A stretch of DNA of 64,000 bases from Pseudomonas fluvialis (GTDB taxonomy: Bacteria > Pseudomonadota > Gammaproteobacteria > Pseudomonadales > Pseudomonadaceae), in contig NZ_JACHLL010000004.1 of the NCBI RefSeq assembly GCF_014207935.1, positions 1 through 64,000 of the forward strand, given 5' to 3'. Under the pieces are notes generated by a model, which saw only the letters and a list, made by a program, of their open reading frames with translations, was not told where the DNA came from and did no database searches. Numbering within the stretch: the first letter of the stretch is position 1; each line of letters begins with the position of its first letter. This document shows, in pieces, positions 1 to 8,507 of this stretch. A program made the translations under genes and the position numbers.

Positions 1-123
1 TCCCTGGATAAAACGCTTCATCGGCATTCCCCACTGATTTGAATCCATCAAATCACAGCAAGGTCGATGCCAGCGTTTTTACACAGCCTGGGCCGTTTAC
101 AACCTTTGATTGACGCAGAGCGA

Positions 124-283
124 CCAGCGGGGCGTTCACATTTTTCCGGCACCGTGCATCACCCTAGACCAGCAGGGCACATCAAATTTTCCGGCCCCTA
201 CAACTGTTGGGACTGCATCAACTTGAACACCTTGCTGGCCCAACCTGACACACAGTGCCGGAAAAGTGTGAACACGCTGCTGG
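124..283. repeat. Four-unit symmetric repeat array with 45-bp spacing
   Basis: Four copies of a 16-bp unit close to GTGAACACCCTGCTGG are visible. Two are inverted (124-139 and 169-184) and two are direct (223-238 and 268-283). In each pair the copies are exactly 45 bp apart. A GCCGGAAAA-type segment accompanies the units; 134-152 and 255-273 are inverted copies with 18 of 19 matches. The layout resembles two transposon ends back to back with the middle missing, as in multi-repeat IS21-type termini, but I cannot assign a family. The rest of 1-422 holds no convincing gene; a short open frame over 67-324 is only the repeat read through. Confidence 0.7.
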
Positions 284-342
284 CAAAAATGCTACAGATG
301 GCACTCAAGCGGTGGGGAATATAGCTTGCAGATAAACGCGCA

Positions 343-388
343 CAGATCGAGCGCTAATGAGTTATTCAACTGTCTAGTGCTCGATCTG
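343..388 (-). terminator. Inverted repeat downstream of the orphan immunity gene
   Basis: A 14-bp stem (343-356 with 375-388, one mismatch) encloses an 18-nt loop. A second short dyad, ATATAGCT at 320-327 and AGCTATAT at 394-401, lies outside it. It sits just beyond the minus-strand gene ending at 423, so a transcription terminator is possible. The T-rich stretch after the stem is weak (GTTTATC), so it may instead be a recombination or transposon relic. Confidence 0.35.
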
Positions 389-422
389 GAGTTTAGCTAT
401 ATGGCATTTAAGAGATGCATGC

Positions 423-1112
423 CTATATGGCTGGCATCTGATTGAAGACAGATATCTCCTTGAGAATCTCACCTTCAGACTTTTTTTCATCCACTAAAAG
501 TTCAAGATCATAAGCAATCGAGGCTAGTTTATCAAGCCGCTGACTTGCTCCGTCCGCTGCTGTGCCACTGATAAACACCACCTGGGAGAGCCGCAGCGAG
601 TAGTCGTAAGTTGCTCCATCAAGAGTTAAACTTGGTTTGCCTCCTGCGTTACGTCTTACAGACATCAGTTCCTGTTGCCATAGCTCCCTGAGCTTGGCGT
701 ACAGCTCTGGACTGATGTTGCGACTTTTTGTTGACAGCCTTATATCCTGTACATCACCTAAAGCCTGCAGCGCATCGACTCCTTGGATTTTAATTCCACG
801 AGCCTGCTCAATTTCTTTCCAGTTCTCCTTAACATCCACATCATACACCCGCACCGATGCTGTTGAGGAAAACAACATATGACCGCGCGCAGTATCTTTA
901 ATGTAAATTACCTTCTCCGGTGAGCTACTGCGGATCATGACCTGCACGGTGGAATCACTAGCGTATGCATCCTTGAATACAGTTTTTAGCTTTTCGAAAT
1001 ACTGCCCTGCCATTCCTAGCATTAAACTGTGAGGAGACAAATATTCTTGAGCCCTCACTTCATAGGTAATAATTAAAGAAGTAGCCAAAAATACTTTCAG
1101 TAAGAGCTTCAT
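423..1112 (-). CDS. Exported protein, candidate immunity factor of the orphan Rhs tip
   Basis: This 229-residue protein begins [14 protein letters not shown], a signal peptide with probable cleavage after VRAQ. I recognise no family. I chose the start at 1112 because its ATG overlaps the TGA of the preceding orphan Rhs tip as ATGA; ATGs at 1127 and 1121 are also in frame. Tight coupling to a polymorphic-toxin tip is the usual place for a cognate immunity gene, and the secretory signal would suit a toxin acting in the periplasm. The gene is visibly more A+T-rich than the backbone, as is common for toxin/immunity cassettes. The immunity role is inferred from position only. Confidence 0.6.
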   Translation of the reverse strand: MKLLLKVFLATSLIITYEVRAQEYLSPHSLMLGMAGQYFEKLKTVFKDAYASDSTVQVMIRSSSPEKVIYIKDTARGHMLFSSTASVRVYDVDVKENWKEIEQARGIKIQGVDALQALGDVQDIRLSTKSRNISPELYAKLRELWQQELMSVRRNAGGKPSLTLDGATYDYSLRLSQVVFISGTAADGASQRLDKLASIAYDLELLVDEKKSEGEILKEISVFNQMPAI

Positions 1113-1723
1113 GGTTGGCATCCGCATTTATTAGGGGTGCTGCCGTGGGAAGGTAGATATCTTTGCTTCATCGATGGGTCGTTGGTTCTTCCATCGTAGA
1201 ACATATTGTTCCCGCCGGGCGTATTTAGGTAAACCCCATATTTTTTACCAACGGCCCCGCTTTCAGAAATCCCATCGGCTGTATTGAAGTCACCATCTGA
1301 GAAGTTCTCTTTATGATACGGATTTCCTCCGCTGGGATGAGTGTGCCATATCAGGTCTGCGTTAGTTGGCTGCGTCTTACGGAGAGCATCCCCTGGAACC
1401 CTTCTCGCTTCGCCTGCAAGAAAGGTATACGTCCAGCAGTTCCCCTTCTTGTATACCCAGCCACCGTACTCAATTGCTTGATCTTGCCTTGCCCTTGAGT
1501 AGTTGCCTGCATCAACTGCGACATCATCGGGGGATACAAATAGATCACCAGGTGCCAAACCTAGCAGATCAAGGTATGAGAGAGGATTGCCCATCACATA
1601 CCCGTAGGTATTCAGTCCACCGGCTAAGCCAATCGGATCACTTTCGACGTACCGCCCGGTCTGCGGGTCGTAATCGCGGAAGTAGTTGTAAACTAATCTC
1701 CGGTACCACCCCTGGCCTTTTGG
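1109..1723 (-). pseudogene. Orphan Rhs C-terminal tip with JAMM (JAB) metalloprotease toxin domain
   Basis: The open frame has no natural start. From about 1690 it encodes the end of an Rhs core ([19 protein letters not shown], then [12 protein letters not shown]), then a tip of about 150 residues. The tip contains HTHP followed by FSDGD, the H-x-H-P...S-x-x-D zinc motif of JAMM/JAB peptidases, as in DUF4329-type Rhs tips. About 95 bp of core DNA (1596-1690) closely matches 6179-6273 in the intact rhs gene, and the match stops abruptly at 1690, just before an in-frame stop at 1724-1726. This is the pattern of a tip displaced by recombination and stored downstream with its partner gene. Expression is unlikely unless it recombines back behind a core. 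Confidence 0.75.
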
Positions 1724-1755
1724 CTACCTATCAGCCACTCAATCCCAAGAGAAGC

Positions 1756-3288
1756 CTACTGCGGGCGACCCAACGTCACCTCCGATTCCGGTTCTTCCGG
1801 CGCATGCAGATCGGCATAGATGCTCTCTGCTAGCGCAATATCTTCATCCGTCAGGTGCTGGAATAAGCTCGTCCGCTTACGCTTGGAAACACGCCCGCTG
1901 TTCTCGTAAATCACTGCAATAAGCAGCTCAAGATCTCGGTTTGACAGATCCAACTCGCGATTCATTTGCTCTTTGAATCTATCACGGCGGACGAGATGAT
2001 TGACCTCATCGCGCATAAGCCCATCCAGAACTCGTGCAGCGCTTTTATTGACCTCGCCCTGCAGATCAGTGAAGTCCAGGTGGGCGAACAGATGGGCATG
2101 CGCCTCATCCAGTTCCGGGTCGCTGGCCAAGTCCCTCCGGTGGTACTGCGTAGCGCTAAGTAGCCGCCGTGACAGTGCGTCGAGAGTGCCGATGTAACTC
2201 TCCAGATTGACCAGAAGGCCAGCAGAGATAGGCAGGATGATGCCCTGCAGTTTGAGACCTTCGTTGGCCAGAATGTCCTGCATGATGAAGCGGGACAACC
2301 TGCCGTTTCCGTCCATGAAAGGATGGATGTAGATAAAGCTATGCGCGATCGCGTTTAGCTTCACTAGCGCTGGGGCATCACTGCGCATGACGCGTTCACG
2401 CATGACAAACCATTTCTCCATCATCTCAGGCACTGTTTCCGGTGCCGGCGGGATCAGATGGATCAGATCGCCGCGGCCGAGCCAGTTCTGCAGATACCTG
2501 TATGCTCCAATGGACGGATCGGGACGCCCCGTACCGAGGGCTATCCGATGAATCTCGAACAAAAATTCTTCGTCTAGTGGGCGCTGGCCCGCCTGTTCCA
2601 GAACTCGTACAAAACGCAAAATTCGATCGGGAGCTGGGCGCTCGTGCTCGATCTCGTAGGAGCTGCGGGTCTCGGTCGTCAGCAGGTATTGCGCCGCTCT
2701 AGCAATCTCGGTGACTGAGAAATCGACCATTTGGTCATGCATGCGCTCGACTATTTGCGCATTCAAAAGACTGTCGTCGGCCCAGCCCTGGCGGCTAATA
2801 AGCGCTGAAAGCTTAGGCGTTCCCAGGAGATTCATCCGCACGCGATGTCTGCGCGACAACTCCTCTGGGCCGGTGAAATACTTCTCCGGCGCAAGCAGGT
2901 GCTCATAGGGAATGTTCTGGGCTGCATCGGGCAGAGGCAACTGGTGGCCTGCAATGCTCTCGCAGATGTACCAGAGTCGGCGCAGATAGCCGCTGGCTGG
3001 CTTCTCAGCGATTGCCGCCGCCAGGTCATCCCGGACAGAGGAAATCTGGAAAGCGCGCTCCAGGACACCCAGATTTACCCCTTCGTACGAGAGCGCAAAC
3101 AGCATCTGGTCGATGGGGCGATGCTCTCTGGCGTACCCCTTGGTGAAGACCTCTACTTTCACGCCACCAGCGGACTGAGAGAGCGCTGGGCGCGAGCCTA
3201 TGACACACTCATGGCCAAGCGGCACGCAGCGAAGATCGAGGGCGTTGATCAGCCAGCTGTATCCGGCTCGCTCAATGGGTTGCCGCAT
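1756..3288 (-). CDS. Fic family protein (probable AMP-transferase)
   Basis: This 510-residue protein carries the Fic core motif HPFMDGNGRLSR, which binds and transfers the nucleotide monophosphate from ATP to a target hydroxyl (usually AMPylation). A TETRSSYEIEHE stretch about 145 residues before it fits the inhibitory-helix motif (S/T)xxxE of self-inhibited Fic proteins. The C-terminal 100 residues look helical and may form a winged helix. The gene lies alone between the orphan Rhs tip and the recombinase. No small antitoxin gene is adjacent, consistent with an internal inhibitory helix. The substrate is unknown. The promoter region is very A+T-rich. It is probably cargo of the insertion that separates the two Rhs tips. 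Confidence 0.85.
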   Translation of the reverse strand: MRQPIERAGYSWLINALDLRCVPLGHECVIGSRPALSQSAGGVKVEVFTKGYAREHRPIDQMLFALSYEGVNLGVLERAFQISSVRDDLAAAIAEKPASGYLRRLWYICESIAGHQLPLPDAAQNIPYEHLLAPEKYFTGPEELSRRHRVRMNLLGTPKLSALISRQGWADDSLLNAQIVERMHDQMVDFSVTEIARAAQYLLTTETRSSYEIEHERPAPDRILRFVRVLEQAGQRPLDEEFLFEIHRIALGTGRPDPSIGAYRYLQNWLGRGDLIHLIPPAPETVPEMMEKWFVMRERVMRSDAPALVKLNAIAHSFIYIHPFMDGNGRLSRFIMQDILANEGLKLQGIILPISAGLLVNLESYIGTLDALSRRLLSATQYHRRDLASDPELDEAHAHLFAHLDFTDLQGEVNKSAARVLDGLMRDEVNHLVRRDRFKEQMNRELDLSNRDLELLIAVIYENSGRVSKRKRTSLFQHLTDEDIALAESIYADLHAPEEPESEVTLGRPQ

Positions 3289-3315
3289 GGCGAATTTCCT
3301 ATAGGAAGCGCGAGA

Positions 3316-3327
3316 AAATTATAATTT
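3316..3327 (-). promoter_or_regulatory. Palindromic A+T-rich promoter/operator of the fic gene
   Basis: AAATTATAATTT is a perfect 12-bp palindrome about 28 bp upstream of the fic start. On the minus strand it contains TATAAT, a consensus -10 element. Its overlap with a palindrome suggests a repressor site, but the regulator is not identifiable. The stretch 3289-3552 holds no other recognised feature. Confidence 0.4.
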
Positions 3328-3552
3328 ATACGGCTTTCTGAGAAAAACTTATAGTTAATTGCCCGAGCTATGAGAATGATCGAGTTGGCGAAGGAGATGA
3401 GTCAGCCCGCCGGCACTGCCTCAACAAGGCTGACTACACCCCGTCGCCATTGGCCTTGCCATCAAGAATAACCCCCACGCCTCGGGCGGGACTCGTCACG
3501 CACTGCGCACCAAGGGGGTAGTTTTTCTGCCCGACCAGCACACCCTTCTGAA

Positions 3553-4512
3553 TCACCTCAAGCGGCCAGGGACTTGCGCTGCCGGGTGTGTCCTGATGTA
3601 CACGCCCTGCAGATTCGTGACCGTCACATGGGTGTAGATCTGGGTGCTCTCGATGCACTGATGACCCAGCATCTCCTGCACATAACGAATGTCAGCACCA
3701 TGGCGCATCATGTGCGTTGCCGTCGCGTGGCGGAGCGCGTGGCAGGAGCCACCTTTGCCAATGCCGGAGCGCTGAATATAGCCGCCAACCATCGTGGTCA
3801 ATTTACTCTTCTGGATGCGCTTCCCCGTCTCGCTGAGGAAGAGAGCCTCGCCGCTGGCCACCGTTGCCAAACGGCCACGGAGTTCGTTCAGATACTTCTC
3901 AACCCAGTCGAGTGCTCGCGGCGCAATGGGAACCCGTCGATCATCGCCACCTTTCCCTTTGCGCACAGTGACCATCTGGTGTTTGAAATCCACGTCCCGG
4001 AAATCCAGCCCGGCCAGCTCGGCGCGGCGCATTCCTGTGGCGTAGCAAACCTCCAGGATGGCGCGATCCCGCAATCCCATACGACCTTTCATAAGCGTCT
4101 GATGCAAGATCGGGTCTATCTCGTCTTCGTCAGGAATCTGCTTGGGTATCCGGCGATGAACCTTGGGCAACGGGAATTTGGTGTAGTCGTCCGACAGCAC
4201 AATGCCATAGGCATGTAGCCGCTTGAGCAGGCCGGTCACTGCCATCAGTCGCATGCGCTGCGTCGAGAGCTCTAACGGAGAATGATCCAGATGCTTGCGG
4301 TACCGGTGCAGGTATTTTCGGTAGCACTCCAGAAGAGCCAGATCGACCTGCGTCACCTCGCTGATGCCTTGCTGCTCACTCCAATGCAAGAACATCTGCA
4401 GCAACGCTGCCTTGGTGTTGGCTGTCGCATCACTTTATCCCCGCGCAAGGCAATCCTCGATGTAGAAAGGCACGCATGCTGACAGGCTGGTCGGATAAGT
4501 CTCAGCAGTCAT
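3553..4512 (-). pseudogene. Tyrosine recombinase/integrase with an early nonsense codon
   Basis: The catalytic half is intact: ATGMRRAEL (first Arg), CHALRHATATHM (HxxR box), EMLGH, and TQIYTHVT with the nucleophilic Tyr, ending NLQGVYIRTHPAA as in recombinases found beside IS91-like transposases. Reading from an ATG at 4512, which overlaps the upstream gene, gives 25 residues of normal N-terminal arm-binding sequence (ending IEDCLARG). A TAA at 4437-4435 then interrupts, and the frame continues with SDATANTKAALLQMFLHW. The next ATG (4404) would yield a 283-residue protein missing part of the DNA-binding domain. The element is therefore probably immobile, unless the shortened protein works. 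Confidence 0.8.
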
Positions 4513-5002
4513 GATTACCTCCCGTGCGCTCAGGCAACATCAACGCATCCTTGAGCACCCGCGAGAGAGCCTTATCAGGATCGCTAACCGTCGAGGCAAA
4601 ACGGTTCCCATCCAAGCCCTGAGGAAACAAGACCAAGCGCACCTCGATGCTACTGTCAGCAAGCAGGTGGGCAATCCGATACACCTCATCCAGCTCAGGC
4701 CGGGAAGTACCGAAGGCGAAGTAGATCAGCCTGACCAGGCTGCTACGCAGGATGCTCAGGTGCTCTTCGCTAAAGCCTGAAAAACCCATGATGGCCGCGA
4801 CGTTGGTATATCCCTGACACCACCAGGTCAGCGCTTCCACGGGGCTTTTGCAGAGAATCAACTCGGAGAATTCGAACAGTGCCTTCTGATTGAAGAAGCC
4901 TTTGTGGTCGAGGTGCCAGTGCACATGATAGGCCGAGTGTGCGGTGAGCTTGGGCGTGATCCGACGCCCATACAACTGTAGGCGCTGCATCAACTTGAAC
5001 AC
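4502..5002 (-). pseudogene. TOPRIM-like primase fragment lacking catalytic residues
   Basis: The 166 residues resemble the TOPRIM region of CHC2/TOPRIM primase-like proteins encoded next to tyrosine recombinases (LILCKSPVEALTWWCQGY, then NVAAIMGFSGF, then LVLFPQGLDGN). In that family I expect a Glu in LxxCExP and a DxD motif (DRDxAGD). Here the Glu is Lys and the DxD stretch reads FGTSRPELD, so the metal site is gone. The zinc-finger N-terminus is absent: the frame begins inside the repeat at 4995-5057. It ends with the recombinase start codon overlapping its last codons. It is most likely a decayed part of the same mobile element. Confidence 0.5.
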
Positions 5003-5057
5003 CCTGCTGGCCTAACCTGACACCTTGAACCGAAAAGGCCTGCACACCCTGCTGGGG
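4995..5057 (+). repeat. Second copy of the 45-bp-spaced end repeat
   Basis: Two direct units, 4995-5010 and 5040-5055, match the units at 223-238 and 268-283 with the same 45-bp spacing. Similarity extends back to about 4971, matching 198 onward. The two copies lie in the same orientation and bracket the orphan tip, fic, recombinase and TOPRIM segment. They look like related ends of one element type, about 75-80% identical by eye. The remaining intergenic DNA to 5309 shows nothing I recognise. Confidence 0.65.
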
Positions 5058-5309
5058 AAATTGGTGCAGCTGGAAGGGGCTTTCAGGAGTGGTCGGATTC
5101 CTCGATGCAGAACACTCTGCAGGAAAGGTTTTCGCCAGTCAGGAATGAAGACCTGAGAGGGCTGGAAGTTTGGGATGGCGCGCTACGGCTGGGAGGTAAG
5201 CCATAGCGCTCCGTTTCCCGTGGATCAAATGCTCCACCCTACAAGGCTCCATGGCGAAAAATTGGCCTAGCAGATTGCTGGGCCTTGAGGGCATCTCCGG
5301 ATGTAGACA

Positions 5310-5753
5310 CTAATTAGCTGTGGGATAGACCTGCCCTGTAATTAGCGCCTTAAGCATCTTGGTGATTGCCAGACCAGTCGCGGGTAGCCAGCCACCAAAA
5401 ATTAGACCAGAGAAAAGAAGCCCCTTTCCATACAAAACCAAGTTCTCTTCTAGCCAGCGGAGCTGCGTTTCCCAGAATCCTGAAACAAAAATAGACTCCA
5501 ACATAAAATTAGAAGCCACGCTTGCAATGAGGATTACAGAAAACCTTGCTAAAAGAAAAATCCACCCCTCTCTTTCTCCAAAAGTACAGTGCGCCATCAA
5601 GCAGAGAATTTGACTGGCAACGAAGTAATACCAGAAATCATACCGCACAATTATCTCTTCCGCCCAATAGAAAGAAACCACAGAAAGGCAAATATAGAGA
5701 ACACCCTCCCAAGGGGTGATGTGTAATCGTTTATTTTTTATTTGCATCATCAA
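5310..5753 (-). CDS. Small membrane protein, candidate immunity factor of the main Rhs tip
   Basis: This is a 147-residue protein with about four hydrophobic spans and no recognised family. It starts with three consecutive ATGs (5753, 5750, 5747) inside the last codons of the rhs gene, overlapping it by about 15-23 bp. The DNA is strikingly A+T-rich compared with its surroundings. Overlap with the toxin-bearing gene and an integral-membrane topology fit an immunity protein against a toxin that acts at or across the inner membrane. Function is inferred from position alone. Confidence 0.6.
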   Translation of the reverse strand: MMMQIKNKRLHITPWEGVLYICLSVVSFYWAEEIIVRYDFWYYFVASQILCLMAHCTFGEREGWIFLLARFSVILIASVASNFMLESIFVSGFWETQLRWLEENLVLYGKGLLFSGLIFGGWLPATGLAITKMLKALITGQVYPTAN

Positions 5754-8490
5754 TCAAATTCCCCGGAAGCCAAGTTCCTGCTGCAACATGTGGAAATGCT
5801 TGAGACCCACCGATAACGCCTGAAACCATTACTGCGCAAGTCCCGCCTATAGGGGCGCCGCCACGATCTAAAGCTATTTCTTCAAATTCTTTTTCTTCAG
5901 CGGCAGTCGTTTGCTTGCACGACTCCTCAACTTTGTCTCCATTTTTCTCGTGGTACTTTCTGTATGCGTCTTTAGACGCATCATTACCAGTAAGTAACTC
6001 TCCTGAGCCGGCACGATGATCTGTGGCGTACCCACCCGCTGGGTCATATATCCACGGGCCAGATTCTCCGCTAGATCCATACAATGCAGCATGATCCGCA
6101 ACCCCGGACGCACCTCTCGTAACAATTACGCACGTTTCTAAGCCATACATATCTACAAAGCTAATGGGGTTACCTTTTACATACCCAAAGGTATTGAGCC
6201 CGCCCTTAAGCCCAATCGGATCACTTCCGACGTAGCGCCCAGTCTGCGGGTCGTAATCGCGGAAGTAGTTGTAGTTCAGCCCGCTCTCTGCATCGAAGTA
6301 CTGTCCAGGGAAACGCAGGTTGATGGCCTGCACATCTCCACCAGCGACCAGTACCGCATCGCCGTTACCAAAAGCGTCCGACTTCCAGCGCCAAACCTCT
6401 TGGCCGGCTTGGTTGGTAGCCAGACGTGGCGTATTCAGGTGGTCGGCATGTAGGTAGAAGGCTGTACTGCTGGTGACACTGCCATTGGCAGCGAAGCTCT
6501 GAGCCAGACCGCCAATCGGCATGCTGTCCAACCATAGGTAGAACTGGCTGCTGAGTTTGTTGCCAGCATTGTCGTAATAGGTCTCGCCCAGCAGTTGCCC
6601 GTCAGGACCGTAGAGGAACGTGGTGGTCTGCCCGTTGGCTATCTTGTGGGTGCGCTGGCCTAGTGCGTTGTAGCGGAACTCAGCGACCACGCTGTCACTG
6701 ATTTTGACCTTGCTCAGGCGACCCTGGGCGTCGTATTCCAACTCGCGGTTGGCGCGGTCCTGAGTCAGGTTACCAGCCGCATCGCTCGTCACTGCGTGGT
6801 CATCGATCTGGGTCAGGCGGTTGCTATCACTGGCGTAGCTGAGGGTCTGAGTAGTACTGCCTTGAGCTCCGCCGTTACTCAGGGTAGTGACGGTCTTGCT
6901 GGTCCGGTTGCCTACGGCATCGTAGCCGTATTGCTGGCGCACAGTGGCTTGCTCTTCTTGAGTCAAGCGGTCCAACTCGTCGTACTGATACTGGAGATTA
7001 CCGAACAGGCCGCTCCGCAGTGTTTCAATGTTGCTGTTGGCGTCATAGCCATAGAGAGCCTGCCAGGGGCCGACACTTTGCTGGGTCAGGCGGTAATCCT
7101 GGTCGTAGCTGCGCGACAGACTCAGGCCATTGGCCCAGGTCAAGCTCTTAAGTGGGCCGAACGGCAGGTAGCTGAGGCTACTAGCGAACACAGCAGGGCT
7201 TTGCCCATTCTGCACCAGCTCAACAGACGCGACCTGCCCTGCACTGTTGCGGTTGTACTGCACAGCAACGCCACCAGGGTAGCCAACACGGGTCAGTTGG
7301 TTGGCGTTGTCATAGGCATAGTTGAGGCTGTCGTAAACATCACTGCCGGCCACGCTCACCGAACGGATCTGTTCGATCAGATTGCCGTGTGCATCGTAGC
7401 GGTAACCCAATACCCCACTTGCATCTTGCACCGCAGTCAGGCGACCGATGCCGACATTGCCGTCGCCGGTCATGTCGTAGTGGTACTGAATGTTCAGGCT
7501 CGGATTGGCAGGGTATTGCTTGCCGGTCAGACGATTCAGGGCGTCGTAGGTGAAGCTGGTCACCAGGCCACGGGCATCGGTCTTGCGGATGACATTACCG
7601 GCTGCATCGTGACCGAATGTGGTGGTGCCGCTGTCCTTGCTGATGAGCTGGGTCAGGTTGCCCAGGCCATCGTACTGGTACTGAGTGACCACTCCACGCG
7701 GGTCGGTGACCTGGGTCAGGTTGTCCTGACCGTCATAAGCCAGAGCAGTGACACCATTACGCGGGTCAGTGCTGGATACCAGGCGATTGAGTGCGTCGTA
7801 GCTCTTGGTAGTGCTGTGCTGCTTGGGTGTACGGCTCAGTGTGGGGTTATCGTTAAGGTCGTAGCCATACTGCTGGGTCTGGCTCTGCGCTCCTACCGAT
7901 TTGAGTAAGCGACCCAGCTCGTCATACACCCAGGTCTGCTGCTGAGCCAGACTGCTGGAGGCATCCTTCAGGCGCTGGGCGGTGCGGTTGCCCATGAGGT
8001 CGTAGTCGTACTCGACCTTCTCACCCAGATTGTTGGTGATAGTGGTCAGCCGCCGCGCCCCACTCCACGTGTACTGCAGCCAACTGCCGTCGCCACGGAT
8101 AACTTTAGTGATTTGGCCAATGGCATCGTACTCAAAGCTGGTGGTACTGCCGGCCGTTGTCACGGAAGCCAACCAGCCCTGCGGGGTATACGTCAGGGTG
8201 CTGGTGATATTGTTGGCATCAACCACGGCCTGCGGATTGCCGTAGGCATCGAAGTTCGATAGCTGGGTGATGTGGCCGAGGGCGTTGGTGACCAGGATCA
8301 GGCGGCCCTGGGCATCGTAGGCGTAGGTAATGACGTCGTTGACGTCAGTACGCGGCCCGTTGGCCGTCTCGATCAGGCCCTGGCTGTTGTAGGTGTAACT
8401 CCAGTTGCGCTCGGTGGCCTGAGCCTCCGGCAGCCCAAAAGCCGCTGCCAGTGCCAGGCTGAGCAGGCTTGCGCGATGCATGATGTTCAT
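5731..8490 (-). CDS. Secreted Rhs/YD-repeat core protein with a permuted papain-like C-terminal tip
   Basis: The 919-residue protein has a signal peptide (MNIMHRASLLSLALAAAFG, cleavage near EAQA). More than 20 YD repeats follow (YDAQGRL, YDALNRL, YDELGRL and similar). The Rhs core ends with [22 protein letters not shown] and GNPISFVDMYGL near residue 784. The last 135 residues form the variable tip. It contains DHAALYG (His about 800) early and GGTCAVMVSG (Cys about 885) late, the His-then-Cys order of permuted NlpC/P60 or papain-like enzymes. It is probably a polymorphic toxin. The gene starts 17 bp after the upstream Rhs gene, with AGAAGGA as ribosome site. The repeat series appears to continue that of the upstream protein, as if one long Rhs had been split. 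Confidence 0.85.
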   Translation of the reverse strand: MNIMHRASLLSLALAAAFGLPEAQATERNWSYTYNSQGLIETANGPRTDVNDVITYAYDAQGRLILVTNALGHITQLSNFDAYGNPQAVVDANNITSTLTYTPQGWLASVTTAGSTTSFEYDAIGQITKVIRGDGSWLQYTWSGARRLTTITNNLGEKVEYDYDLMGNRTAQRLKDASSSLAQQQTWVYDELGRLLKSVGAQSQTQQYGYDLNDNPTLSRTPKQHSTTKSYDALNRLVSSTDPRNGVTALAYDGQDNLTQVTDPRGVVTQYQYDGLGNLTQLISKDSGTTTFGHDAAGNVIRKTDARGLVTSFTYDALNRLTGKQYPANPSLNIQYHYDMTGDGNVGIGRLTAVQDASGVLGYRYDAHGNLIEQIRSVSVAGSDVYDSLNYAYDNANQLTRVGYPGGVAVQYNRNSAGQVASVELVQNGQSPAVFASSLSYLPFGPLKSLTWANGLSLSRSYDQDYRLTQQSVGPWQALYGYDANSNIETLRSGLFGNLQYQYDELDRLTQEEQATVRQQYGYDAVGNRTSKTVTTLSNGGAQGSTTQTLSYASDSNRLTQIDDHAVTSDAAGNLTQDRANRELEYDAQGRLSKVKISDSVVAEFRYNALGQRTHKIANGQTTTFLYGPDGQLLGETYYDNAGNKLSSQFYLWLDSMPIGGLAQSFAANGSVTSSTAFYLHADHLNTPRLATNQAGQEVWRWKSDAFGNGDAVLVAGGDVQAINLRFPGQYFDAESGLNYNYFRDYDPQTGRYVGSDPIGLKGGLNTFGYVKGNPISFVDMYGLETCVIVTRGASGVADHAALYGSSGESGPWIYDPAGGYATDHRAGSGELLTGNDASKDAYRKYHEKNGDKVEESCKQTTAAEEKEFEEIALDRGGAPIGGTCAVMVSGVIGGSQAFPHVAAGTWLPGNLIDDANKK

Positions 8491-8507
8491 CTGTCAGTTC
8501 CTTCTGA

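Noticed and set aside
320..401. Possible integron attC site in the palindrome near 343-388
   Set aside because: The nested dyads suggested attC, but the R' and R'' core sites (GTTRRRY/RYYYAAC) are not at the arms and no integron integrase is present.
3434..3658. 74-codon open frame on the minus strand beyond the recombinase
   Set aside because: Its first half overlaps recombinase codons in another frame and the rest has no recognisable similarity or ribosome site.
6796..7908. Long open frame of 370 codons on the plus strand within rhs
   Set aside because: It is antisense to YD-repeat codons; the repeated, G+C-biased sequence keeps the opposite frame open. The encoded sequence is low-complexity and has no plausible start context.
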